From contig CM039182.1 in the NCBI GenBank assembly GCA_008360975.2, positions 90,231,405-90,295,404 on the forward strand: a DNA stretch of 64,000 nt, in the 5' to 3' direction. The notes under the pieces were generated by a model. The model had not been told where the DNA came from, made no database searches, and saw only the letters and a program-made list of their open reading frames with translations. The translations under genes were made by a program, and so were the position numbers. This DNA comes from Lichenostomus cassidix (taxonomy: Eukaryota > Chordata > Aves > Passeriformes > Meliphagidae). Each line of letters begins with the position of its first letter. Within the stretch, counting starts at the first letter, position 1. Positions 1 to 14,889 of this stretch are shown here, in pieces.

Positions 1-567
1 AGTCTCCCTTATATCTCAGTAAGGGTTTGCTTGCACTTGCAGGTTACGGCACAAGTGGGCTTTTTGTTGCTCTAAATTTTTTCCTGAATTATTCCCCTAT
101 ACTTCCTGAATAAAGTATTTGGAATAAACCAGCCTGGATGACTCAAAACTGGATTTTTTGTACAAGAAAAAGCTTTGGCAGCTACCGTGCAAATCGCAAG
201 ACAGGAAAGAGCATAGAATTTGCAGCTTTGTATGAATGTGTTCAACACTGCCTCAACTCCCTTATTTTGTATCTTACGATGAGGACATTGGGAATTCTGC
301 CTTTGGGCTTGACCCTGAATCATGAAGAATGCTCTTCATGTGCTACAGTGTTTTCACAGGCCACCTGGTGTAATGCCAAGAGTGGTTATTCAAGGACATA
401 ATGAGTAGTTCAGATCTCACACACACAATATGCACAGCAGCTGCTGCTCTCCTCCCATTTCAGGCTTGGTAACTGTGAAACTACAACCTTTAAATAACAC
501 CCTCTTAACTCTGTAAAAGTTTAAGGATGCAGTACGTAAGGAAGAAGCCAGAGCATCTTGATTCAGG

Positions 568-609
568 GCCTCCCAGCTGGAGCAGAGCAGGCACAGCCAG
601 CTGGGAGGC
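568..609. repeat. GC-rich perfect inverted repeat (hairpin)
   Basis: The arms 568-580 and 597-609 are exact reverse complements over 13 bases, separated by a 16-base loop. The core arm reads CCTCCCAGCTGG and its complement. It sits in a short GC-rich patch within otherwise AT-rich intron. No known function is evident. Confidence 0.85.
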
Positions 610-778
610 TGCTCAGCTTGTGCTGAGCCTTCCTCTGCCAGGGGAGGGGGAACACAGCCCTGACAGAAGGTGAGGGAAGGCCCTAATCATATAATCATAG
701 AGATGCATCCAGATGTGCCATAACGGAGTTTAAGGTTTTTCTCTGCACAGCGTAAGATCACCAGAAATCAGGCATGCC

Positions 779-801
779 TTCCCTCCTTGCCAAGGAGGGA
801 A
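779..801. repeat. Short perfect inverted repeat
   Basis: Ten-base arms at 779-788 (TTCCCTCCTT) and 792-801 surround a 3-base GCC loop. It lies about 170 bases after the larger hairpin at 568-609. No function is assigned. Confidence 0.8.
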
Positions 802-3800
802 AACAACCTTGCAGGGAGGATTGCTGGCATGATCCTCTGGTCGAGCACACATCTTCTGTGCTGGGAGACATTTTTATTTCTGTCATGTTATGCACGTAGA
901 TTTGGTTGTCATTTCAATTAGGAAGGGCTAACCAGCCCTCGAAAGGAGAACTGCATTGTTCAGCTCATCGTGTGCATCCAAGTAGCCACCAAAAACACAG
1001 TGGCAGAGGCTTAGCAGCCACGTGCAGGTCAGCTGAAGCTGTCCACAGACCAGGGCTGCTGTTAAACTGTTGTGCTCTGCGTCACCACACTGACAAGAAA
1101 AGCCTCTCTGGGAAAAGGTAACCATGTCAGGTTTTCTAAGTGACATAGGGTTTTTAATTTGTTTGGTCTGCTGAAAAAAAAATAATTGACATTCCACATT
1201 GAACTGAATTTAGAATTTCAGTTATGTAAGTAATGTGTTTAGGTAGATGTAGTAAAACGTCTGTTTTAGGCATGCACAAGCAAATGAAATGAAATGCTAG
1301 AATATTAAGCATATGAGAGGAGGAAAAGGTCACCTTGATCTTCTCTGTCATTCAGTCAGAGTGTGTAGCTGGGCTGGAGTCAGGGTCATCCAGGTCCCTG
1401 GGGACCCTGTCTTTCCTGTGAGGATATTCTCTATCACATCATCTGTCATGTTGGTATGGAAAGCTTAAGTGCTGAGCTAGCAGATGGAAACTGGGATTAG
1501 GCCTGGTTTTGATTGTCTTGCATTTTTCAGCTGTGTGTATTTTACCCTGGTAAGTCAGAAGAGACTGACAGCAGTGCTATTCCCAATTTTTTCTTCCCTA
1601 AATGACACTGCTTGGTGAATTTGACTTAAGCTCATGAGTAACTTTTGGCTTAACTAAAAAAAAAAAAATTATCTGAAAATTTGATAATGATTCAAATCTT
1701 TCTTTTGCAAGACTCTCCTGATAGTGCACATTGTGCCTACTCAGACTGAGTTTCCAGGACACCAGGGACATAATAATTGCATTTGTTCCCCTTGCATAAA
1801 AGATGTGGATACACTAATGCTCTGTCATCTTGCATTTCTTTGAAAACACCATAGGTTGTTGAAATGGAGACGCTGCCATCCTGTGCTTTGCTGTCCCTTA
1901 CCTTTGAATAAATGCAGTGTCATGGTGTGTCTTGGATTGTGTCTCATAGTCTCTGATGTTTCAGCACTCTGGAATCAAGCTCAGGAGGCAAGAGAACATG
2001 GCCACAGCTTCTCTCACTGGCATCTCCACTCCCTGCACGGTTCTGCCTTCACTTGTGTCTCTCCCGGAGAGACTCTGACAGATGGAGCTGCTGCTGGGCC
2101 CTGGGCTGCTGCCAGGGGGGTTCTCTGCTGATCAGTGGCATCCATGTCCAAACCTGTCACTGCCTGGATGGCATTTCCAACCCGGGAAGCTCCTGGGAGC
2201 TCTCCTGGGAAGTCAGCCCAAGCCTGCACTGGCTGATTCCCTCACACACCCACTGTGGAAAATGCACTAGTGCATGACACAAGTGATGAAGTTGAGTTAT
2301 CATTTAATAATTGAGCAAATGTCTTCTCATGATGGCTGCCTGTAGTTTTACATGTACAGTTTTATTTCCCACTGTAAATTCTGAGTCAAGAAAAGCATCC
2401 TGGGTTTGGACTCTACCAGGAAGTGGTGATTCCCAAGTGATAAATGGTATAAATATAAATTTTTGTAGACCATGCTACATTTGTAGAAATATAAATATTA
2501 ATATAAATATTAAAGAACACATATATAATTGCACTATATATCTTTAAAGAATAATTTACTTTGGGAAATAAACTCTCAGAATGATGAGGATTTGCAATCT
2601 CTGAAAAGTTAATAAAATCATAAAAGACAATGAACAACAGAATAGGAGAACCCTTGGCTAGACTAAGGCGTTGCAGTTATTGCACATGCATCTATCCTAA
2701 AATATAAACATACCATAACCACTTGAATATATATTTTTATCTGTTAACTTATTTGCTAGAGTTGATTCAAATTACAGACATATGTTTCAGGTTATACAGT
2801 TTGATATCAGTCAAGACTTATGCTACAATTATTAAATTCAAAATCAAGTGTGATCTTATATACAACCTCATTTCAAACTATCAAGGATTTTATTAAGCAT
2901 CCTAAGAAACAGGAAATTCTATTCCAAAGAATTAATGTAAGCTCTGTTAACTTGCTTCATCACAACAGTTGTTATTCTTCATGCACGATCTGCCTTAATT
3001 TCTTTATATTTGTTTATACCTTTCTCTGTTTCCTCAATGAAAGCTGTAATGATGGTGTCAACAATTCAAATTTTAGGAAATAATTGTTTTAAATGAAGGC
3101 TTTATTTTTTATTTCATTATATAGCTCTTAGATACATAATATATAAATATCTAATATATTTTGATATTACATCCATATGAGCTATATTACTAAATATCTA
3201 TGCAGAGCTAGAAGTCAGTCTAACAAACCAAATAAGAGACAAAAGTATAACAAGGAAGGTGGAAACAAAGCTTAGACAGAATCAGTAAAAATAATTTTTA
3301 TAAGCTTGTAAAAATGCAAAATCTTTAAACTTTTATAGAAAAATCTTCTTGGGCTACAAAATTACTAGATTCATTTATGAGTTCAGGTTACTTAATGATA
3401 ACTTTATGTGTTACTCACTTTCTTGCTGGCTTTGTCCTTTTGGCTAAACAGCATCACTAATGTAGTGAAATACGCCCAGGGTTAAGACTCCTCAGCTTTT
3501 ATCCTGGCTCTAAGGATACCCTGTTTGGCCTTTGTCTGATTTGACCTTTCTGTCTGTTTTGCTTTATGGATGACAGAAAGATTTATAGACAGAGAGTTGG
3601 CTTTCAGGAGTAATTATCACTTGCTATATATACTACTTTCATAACTCAGGATTTCCTGTATGCTGTGTATATAGGTTTCCAAAGCAGTGAAATCTAGAAT
3701 TTAATAAATAAAACACATAAATAAAACTTTAAATGAAGGAAATAGCTGTGCAGCAGTTAAAGATGAAGGTAACATTTTTTAGGGCAAAATAAATTTTAAA

Positions 3801-4914
3801 CCTCTAATTACAAAGGTAAAAACTGTTGCAATGCAAATCCTTGCAAAGGTAACATATTTTTCTTCTTTGATTCTTTCTTTCTGGCAGTTTCTGCTGAAGA
3901 ATAATCTTCTATCTGACCTGACATTTAATTCCTTATTTGAACTGCAATTCTTAATCTCAGCATTTTTGTCTTTAAACAAAGAAATGGTTGCCTGCAAGTG
4001 GATGAAATTCATGAAAAAGGTTCTGCTCATTCATTATTTATAAGCTTCTATTGTGATTTTTTTTTTTTTTAATTGGAAACTTTCAACTTGTGTTGGTTAT
4101 TGCTGATAGGTGATAAGGATAACTGAAAAGCTTCTCAGTCCTGTCTGACAAGGATATATTATGAAAGTTAAGATTGCATTAATTTGCTAAGACCTCCTAC
4201 ATGATCCACAACATGAATGCTTCTGTATTTATTCCAAAGGAAATTAGCTTTCCTGGTGCTTATTTTCATTTAGTATTGTGAAGGCATTTGAGACAGCATT
4301 TCCAGTTTTTGTGGTAGATCGTTATTTTATGAAACAGCTTTCAAAAGGAGGGAGACAGGTAAGGCAGGTTAGCAGAGACTTCGCAGGCAATTTGCAGAGG
4401 ATTTATTGAAATATGGGAAGTGTTCTCAGGCCTGGCATTAGTTTGCAGCCTCCAGCTTAAGTTTTTCACTGCTTGTGTTTGGCCTGTCTTCCTTCCCGTG
4501 ACTTGCTCTCTGAACAGCCTTGGCCACAGGATTACTGTCGCTCAGTGCAGCACAGAATCTCTTCAGGAGCCTTCCCAGGAGGCAATAGAGGGAATGAGAA
4601 GGAAGACCTAAGACCTGCCAGTGACAAATGATTGCCAGGTGACTGGCGGTGTAGTGTTAAAGAAAAGCATTCACTCTTTCATAGGGAGTGTGAGCAGAGG
4701 TTAAATTGGAGAAAGACAAGCCTCAGGACACAATAATGCAATGTGTCAGAGGACCCTTCACCCTTTCTCTGGACTGAACCTATCAATTAGGTGCCAATAG
4801 CTTGCTAATGGTGAGCTTTCAGATAGGTCAGCTGTATCTTTGAAAGTGTGAGTACTTGTGCAGTGGCAGGGTTTTTGATTCATGTCTGGGAGATTGATTT
4901 GAAATCTGAGATTA

Positions 4915-5513
4915 AAAACTGTCATGGTTTAACCCCAGACAGCAGCAAAGCCCCACGCAGCCACTCGGTCACTCCTCCACCAGAGAGACTGGGGAGAGAA
5001 GTGTCAGGGTGAAAGCATAAAATGCAGGGATTGACATAAAGGCAGTTTAATAGAGAAAGCAAAAGCTGCACACAAGCAAAGCAAAACAAGCAATTCATTC
5101 ACCACTTCCCATGGGCAGGCAGCTTTTCAGCCATCCCCAGGAGAGCAGGGTTTCATCATGCATAGCAGGTACTTGGGAAGACAAATGTCTTCACTGCAAG
5201 TATCCCCTCCTTCTTCCTTCTTCACCCACTTTATATACTGAGCATGATGCCATATGGTCTGGAATATCCCTCTGGTCAGTTGGGGTCACCTGTCCTGGCT
5301 GTGTCTCCTCCCAGCCTCCCACACACCTCCAGCCCCTTGCAAGTGTGCCAGCACAAAAAGCAAAAAAGGCCTTGGTTGTGCGTAAGTCCTGCTCAGCAAT
5401 AAGAGAAACATCTCTATATTACCAACCCTGCATCCAGCACAAATCTAAATACAGCCCTGTACTAGCCACTGTGAAAAAAACTAACTCTACTCCAGCTGAA
5501 ACCACCAGAAAAC
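4915..5513 (-). mobile_element. Solo LTR of an avian endogenous retrovirus, minus orientation
   Basis: The block beginning TGTCATGGTTTAACCCC at 4920 and ending near 5508 (CTGAAACCACCAG) resembles a widespread bird LTR family as I remember it. Read on the minus strand it has a TATA box (TATATAAAG, 5229-5237) followed by an ATTAAA polyadenylation signal (5046-5051), and it ends in GGGGTTAAACCATGACA, so the LTR points against GABBR2. The five bases AAAAC flank it at 4915-4919 and 5509-5513, a candidate target-site duplication; five bases is usual for ERVL-type elements. The canonical terminal CA is disturbed by one base at the 5508 side. No internal retroviral genes adjoin, so it is a solo LTR. 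A 144-codon open frame inside it (5111-5545) is not a gene. Confidence 0.72.
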
Positions 5514-8500
5514 CTTTCCAAATTTTAAAGTCATTCTCCTCCTAATGATCTTCAAGTATTTCAGGTGTGTATGGACCATGCTTAGTTTCACCTGATGGCA
5601 AACACTTTTCCAAAACTCTTCTGAGATCCTGATGACTAAGTATTCCCTATAGCTGCCAGCAGTCCTGTTGAGCTGTGATGCATGTATGAGGCATGATGCT
5701 CAGGAATTAAATGGTTCTGTTGTAGGACAAGGTTTAATAATATTGGTTCCAGAGATAGGCTGCTGAGTGCTGATTATGCAGCAAGATTTTCTAAAATGCT
5801 AAGCATCTAATCACTCCCACTGAATTATGATGGTTAAGCAACGGGGGCAGCTGGAAAATAGTGGGAGAAGGGATTGTTAAACTGATGTCAGAGGACAGTT
5901 TAAGGGAGTGCAGTAATCATTTACTGTGTGGAGAAGCAGGAGAAGCTATATAAAAGAGCTTTAAAAAGCTTTTTAAGGAGGAGCCATGGAAGCAGCGCCT
6001 TTTGCAGGCATGGTTTTTCAGAACAAACTAGGACCTAGGTACTTTGTGTGCTTTCAGCTATATGTAATATAATTTTCTGCTGCTTCTAAATTGAGAATAG
6101 CCTGTGCTCTCTAGATGAGAAACCTCTGTGACCCTTAGTTATCTGGAGAATAGTCCATGGTGAGTTTACTGAATTTACTTTAAAATTGACTTTTTATTTG
6201 TTGGAAAATGAATACTCATCATTTGCACGTTTCTCTTTGTAGTTTGCATGGAATTCTAAGTTTATAAAGAGCTGCAGTGGCATAACAAAGTGTTCTTAGT
6301 TCAAGTGTTCAAGCTATGGTAAGCTACTATGCCATGAAATCCTTAATCTTCTCTTGGAGCCATGTGATTTGGGCACTGCAGTGATGTTAGGGCAGATATA
6401 TAATTTGACTTTATTGTGGTAGCCTAGAAATAGTTTTTACATGGCTACATCCAACCAGACATATTGGAGTTCATGGATCATTAGTGTTCACTTATCAATA
6501 TACATATTTTTTAAACTTTGTAGGATACTGTGTTTTTCAGAGTGCCCTTACTATTACAAGCATAAATTGTACTGGTGCTTATACTGGTGTAAACATTTTT
6601 ATGTTGGCTTAACTGCATTACCACGAGGTTTATTTGTACAACTGCAGTCAGACTGACAAAATTGAGGGTGCTATTAGCTTTAGATATAGTGTAATTGAAA
6701 GTTAGCCAGCACTGCCTACACAGAGGAAAATGAAGGAAATCCATCTGTCCCTTCTTATGCATTACAAGTGCATTTCTCTCATCCTTAAACACTCTCAGCA
6801 GAAACTATCTGCATGAGCTGTGAATGAGTACACTTACAAAAATATGGGGAAAATACAAATTATGACATATAGTGAAAGAAACTGAAGCTAAGCATAGTCT
6901 CATCTGGTGTAAGTGGAAAACAGTCAGATTGGCAATCATAATCATAATAAGTTTGTTTTACTTAGCTGATATAAGTTGCAGGATTTTTTTTTTTACTTTT
7001 CTTCAACAAGAATATGTAACTACCTGATGTGGTCTCAAAAATCCTCTGTACTAACTTCATGAAATGTGAACTAATTAGTTGTTATTGTGTCAATTTGTGT
7101 GGAGTTCCTTAAAGTGGGCTATAAAATTCAGTAATAAAATATGTAGAAAAAAACCAACCATTTTAATATACATTTAAGAGTAGCTGAGTTCTTTGTTGGC
7201 AGATGGCTTTCATCTTGACCAAATAAGTAATTTATTCTGTGACAATTAATAACAACAAGGATGAATTTTTTTATAATTCCATGAGAATTATAGGTATAAC
7301 TTACAGTCACATTTTTCTGGGCCAGTTTCATCTGGGTTGGTTAGTTTTTATACTTTTTTTGTTCCTCTGTGAAAGAACAGCTTCAGATTCAAGTTCTGGA
7401 ATTTCTCCGCTCCTGTCATGGTATTGACAAACATTATCTCACAAACTCAGTATATTTTTCTTCTGCATTTTAACATGAGCTTCAATACAATCTCTCTATC
7501 ATTACTATGGAAAGGTCTAGTTACAAATAATGGAAGCACTACAGAAAGAAACCAGCATAATATTCTGGATGTTCTGAAAAGCACTTTGTTGGTGTGTTTC
7601 TTTGAAGGAGTTCTACTCCCTCCTGTCCTTTTGTTGTTGAGCACTCAGAGGTTTTGACAGATATGAGTTACATTATACAAATACTATGCTAACTTTAATA
7701 ATTCAGAACTGCCAAAGGAAACTGGAGGGAATGGCATGTAGAAAGATAGAGCCTACTGTTCCATCCTTAACTGTATTGAGCTATGCAAGAGAGCAGAGAG
7801 CCACAGTGCTGTCTCCTTGATTCCTTTAATTAATATTTGGAAGAGATTTTGTCACTGATCAGCACTTGTTCTTGGGGATCTGAAAAACCAGCCACTGTAT
7901 TTCTCCTTGCTGGGAGAACAAAAGATCACAAAAAACCTTTTTGTGTCTCCCCCTCAGCACCCTGTAATCACACTATAAAATGAATGGTATATCCTTCCTC
8001 TCAATAAAAATATGGTTTATTTCCCTCACAGACTAATTTCCACAGCTGTCTCTACTTTAAGATATCAAATATCTTTATGGCTTTTCTTGACTTCAGTGAA
8101 GTGTGGCATGTCCTCTATGAATGTCGTTTCCTGTTTGTAAGGGATAAGGCACTGATCATGTAGTTCCCTGGTAGTAAATGTTGGGCTTTTTTTCCCCACA
8201 CTCTTGGGTTTTTAAGTCCATACAGTCTTGGTCTTCAGGTTGCCATGGAAGTTTGTGTCTCCAAATACTGAGCTCCATTCCTACAAGGTCCAGCGCCTGG
8301 TAACCAGGCCAGCTAGTTATGGGACATCTCTTCAGGCACATTCTCATTGTTGCTTCATCTGCAAAGGAAGCAATGTAAGAATTTATGAATGTTGAAAAGA
8401 AATGGCAACGTCTGTCATATGAAATAATCACATAAAGACTTTCTTAATTGAAGTACTTTAATCAGACCACAGATTTACACCGCTTTTTGTGTATGCTTCT

Positions 8501-9524
8501 CCACCTGTTATGTGCTTCCCACATCTCATCGAGTCCCAGGAAATTATCCATACAGAAATGGTTGCAGAGCAACTACTCATTTCTCTTCTTTGCTCAGCAG
8601 AGTTATCAGGCTTTAGCCTGTGGCTGTGAAGTTGGGGCTAGACCAACACCAAGGTGTGTGTCCTCCCATTTTGGTGTCAGGAGATGATGTGGACTATCTG
8701 GCATCTAATGTGCATCCTGTATATGAGTATGCATCCTGATGTTTGTCTCTTCTCTAGGCTATGTTTTGATGTTTTAGACCTACAGGTAGCAGCTGTCATG
8801 CTACAAATACAAATGGAATTGAATCGTTCTGCTTTTAGCATTAACCTTTTTAGCTTTTAGATGACTACTGGGAATATTTTATTGTTTAAGACTGTCAAAA
8901 ATTTATTCATGCATCTATTTCACAGTGAATTTTCAGTCTGTGACAGAAATTATAAATTGTATTCATTCCTATGTGCGTGTGATGCCATGTGGATGGGCTT
9001 TGTGAAACTGCTGCTGGACACCAGGGAATTTTGCTTTTATTCCAAACTAGTCTTAGGTCCGTTCAAGTGGATCATGCTCGTGTGAAAGGGACATAAGTCT
9101 TCAGAACTGCAGACTCCAGCTTTTGGTGGGGGTGTAGTAAATGTAGGACTCTCTGCCAGATTTGCAGCCCAGTCTACAATTTGCTGTAGACCATTTTAAC
9201 AATATAACAATATGTATAACAAGATAACAATAAAAAATGGTTTGTGTTAAGGAAACTCTTGCCTCCTGTGAGCTCTCAGATTAGTATTAGTCAGCCTGTA
9301 GATTTTACTAAAATGGAGCTAGCTGCTCTATTCAGCAGAGATGAACAGGCAAAATCACTTTGAGTGAGAAAGGAGAAAAGGTTAATGTGGAGCTGTTGGG
9401 TGAAATACAGTCTTTTCAAATTTTCTGTATAGCTCAAGATCATCAGCTCCCAAAATCAGTGTCACAAATAGGGTCATGAGCTCAGAATTTAAATGTAAAT
9501 TGGGTTGTGCATGCCCAGACAGAG

Positions 9525-9552
9525 AGGAAAAGGAAAGGAAATTCCTTTTCCT
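9525..9552. repeat. Purine/pyrimidine inverted repeat
   Basis: The arms AGGAAAAGGAA (9525-9535) and TTCCTTTTCCT (9542-9552) are exact complements around a 6-base loop. The low-complexity composition means it may be chance. Confidence 0.7.
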
Positions 9553-10455
9553 GAAAGGAAATTTTTGTCTTGCAGAGCCAGTTCTTCAAAGAATCTTTAG
9601 CCAGTGGGCCTGAGGTTTATAAGTCTCATCAAAATGTAAAAGTTTTCGTGTAAAAGTAATAATATAGTACGCTTCTGCACTTCTAAGCCATACCAAAAAC
9701 CCGACAAAAACAGCAGAAATTAATTGGTGCCAGATGTTATCAGAAGTGTGGGACAAATGCATGTCAGAGTTCCAGGTACAGTGGCCAAGGCAGTGAACAA
9801 ACAGATTCCTCTAACTGCACACTCTATTCTGTTAGGTACAAGAAGGCCATAAATGTGGTGATAGTCCCAAAATAGCGGATGAGACTAACTGTAAAATTTT
9901 AGCTCAAGTGCACATTGGCTTTAATTACATAACATAGTATGTTTTGTAGTCAGGGTACTAATGAGTTGCTAATTCCCAGTCAGAGTAAGAGATTTGATTC
10001 CCAGCATATCTGCTAACTAGCCAGTCTACTCCATACTGGCTGGAGCCTGCTGCCATGACTCTCCTGGGAAATGCTTCACAAAGCAAGATGTCCTAGTTGT
10101 TTAAATGGGAGAGGAATGTGTGATTTCACTGTGTTTGTTCTCCCAGCAAAATGTGCTGCATTGTGTGAGCCAGTTAGAGACTGTGATCTTAAAGCTGGAG
10201 ATGACTATGTCCGATAAAAACAGGTTCCTGATTACGTAAACGACTTCTTAAAAATACTTTACATTTCTTTCAAGAACCAGAAATATTTCTTTTAATGATG
10301 TTAGCTGTCTGGAATTCTGATTTAATTATTCATGCCCTTTTCTTTCATATTTCTTTTCCTTTTGACATGCTGTCAAAAAAAGAAGACAAAATCAGTTAAA
10401 TAATTGAGAACATGTGAATTGCCATAAACAATCACTTTTGTTTGTTTCCCTGCAG

Positions 10456-10536
10456 AACAAAAGGAAGTAAAGGTGGGAGAATACAATGCTGTGGATGACA
10501 AATTGGTAATAATCAACAACAGCATCAGGTTCCAAG
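10456..10536 (+). CDS. GABBR2: GABBR2 coding exon: end of extracellular domain and linker to TM1
   Basis: This 81-base exon is flanked by TTTCCCTGCAG and G|GTAGGA. Apart from split codons at both ends it encodes 26 residues, starting [12 protein letters not shown] and ending INNSIRFQ. This matches the membrane-proximal strand of the Venus-flytrap domain of GABA-B receptor subunit 2, the subunit that couples to G protein in the obligate GB1/GB2 heterodimer at the neuronal plasma membrane. [10 protein letters not shown] and IRFQ are the most conserved stretches as I recall the mammalian protein; the segment between is more diverged ([10 protein letters not shown]). It contains an N-x-S glycosylation sequon (N-N-S) at the place where mammals have N-D-T. 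The exon takes two bases of its first codon from upstream phase 1 and donates one G to the next exon. The donor site is weak but the frame across the junction is right. Confidence 0.93.
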
Positions 10537-14527
<3,991 letters not shown>

Positions 14528-14660
14528 ACTAATAAAGATGTCCAGTCCCTACATGAACAACCTTATTATCCTTGGAGGGATGCTTTCTTATGCATCTATT
14601 TTTCTTTTTGGTCTTGATGGATCCTTTGTCTCCGAAAAGACATTTGAGACACTTTGCACA
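14528..14660 (+). CDS. GABBR2: GABBR2 coding exon: TM2 and first extracellular loop
   Basis: This 133-base exon lies between TTGTCCATAG and GTAAGT, an ideal donor. Its first base completes the split lysine codon; 44 full codons follow, from [11 protein letters not shown] to [25 protein letters not shown] is transmembrane helix 2, and [14 protein letters not shown] is the first extracellular loop. The cysteine near the end is the class C receptor cysteine that pairs with one in the second extracellular loop, at the top of helix 3. The protein segment looks essentially identical to the mammalian GB2 sequence as I recall it. It ends in phase 0. Confidence 0.98.
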
Positions 14661-14841
14661 GTAAGTAATTCCGTGTATTCTAGTTGAATTGTAGTTGAAT
14701 TCAGTCTTACAGGAAACTCTGTGAGAAATGCAAACAGAAAAGTTCAGTAGTTGGATGTGTCATTCTGACAAATCACTCATTCTCATAGTCCTTTCCTGGG
14801 ATGTTTACTGGGACCAAATTCTAAATCATGCACAAGGCTTC

Positions 14842-14889
14842 ATTATTATTATTATTACTGTTGTTGTTGTTGTTAGTATTAGTATTATT
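14842..14889. repeat. Compound trinucleotide microsatellite (ATT, GTT, AGT)
   Basis: Six ATT-type units pass into about five GTT units and then AGTATT units, just downstream of the TM2 exon. It is likely length-variable. Confidence 0.9.

Larger units (their letters stand above)
1..10455 (+). other. GABBR2: GABBR2 intron, 3' part (5' end outside window)
   Basis: Non-coding sequence upstream of the first recognised exon. The next exon opens with two bases that complete a split codon, so this is a phase 1 intron. I searched by eye for the preceding exon, which should encode the last strands of the Venus-flytrap domain, and did not find it. The stretch holds two GC-rich hairpins (568-609, 779-801), a GC-rich patch near 2050-2270, an AT-rich segment at 2440-3330, a solo LTR (4920-5508), a small purine/pyrimidine hairpin (9525-9552) and poly-T tracts near 4060 and 6986. 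Short open frames here show no recognisable domain. The acceptor is a pyrimidine run ending CCCTGCAG just before 10456. Confidence 0.8.

Noticed and set aside
2050..2270. GC-rich patch with several overlapping frames, considered as an exon or CpG island
   Set aside because: Few CG dinucleotides, no consistent splice-bounded frame and no protein similarity that I recognise.
5111..5545. 144-codon plus-strand open frame
   Set aside because: It falls inside the solo LTR and runs past its end; composition and lack of any domain argue against a gene.
1..10455. The GABBR2 exon before 10456
   Set aside because: I looked for the expected Venus-flytrap strand sequence ending one base into a codon before a GT donor and saw no match; probably outside the window.
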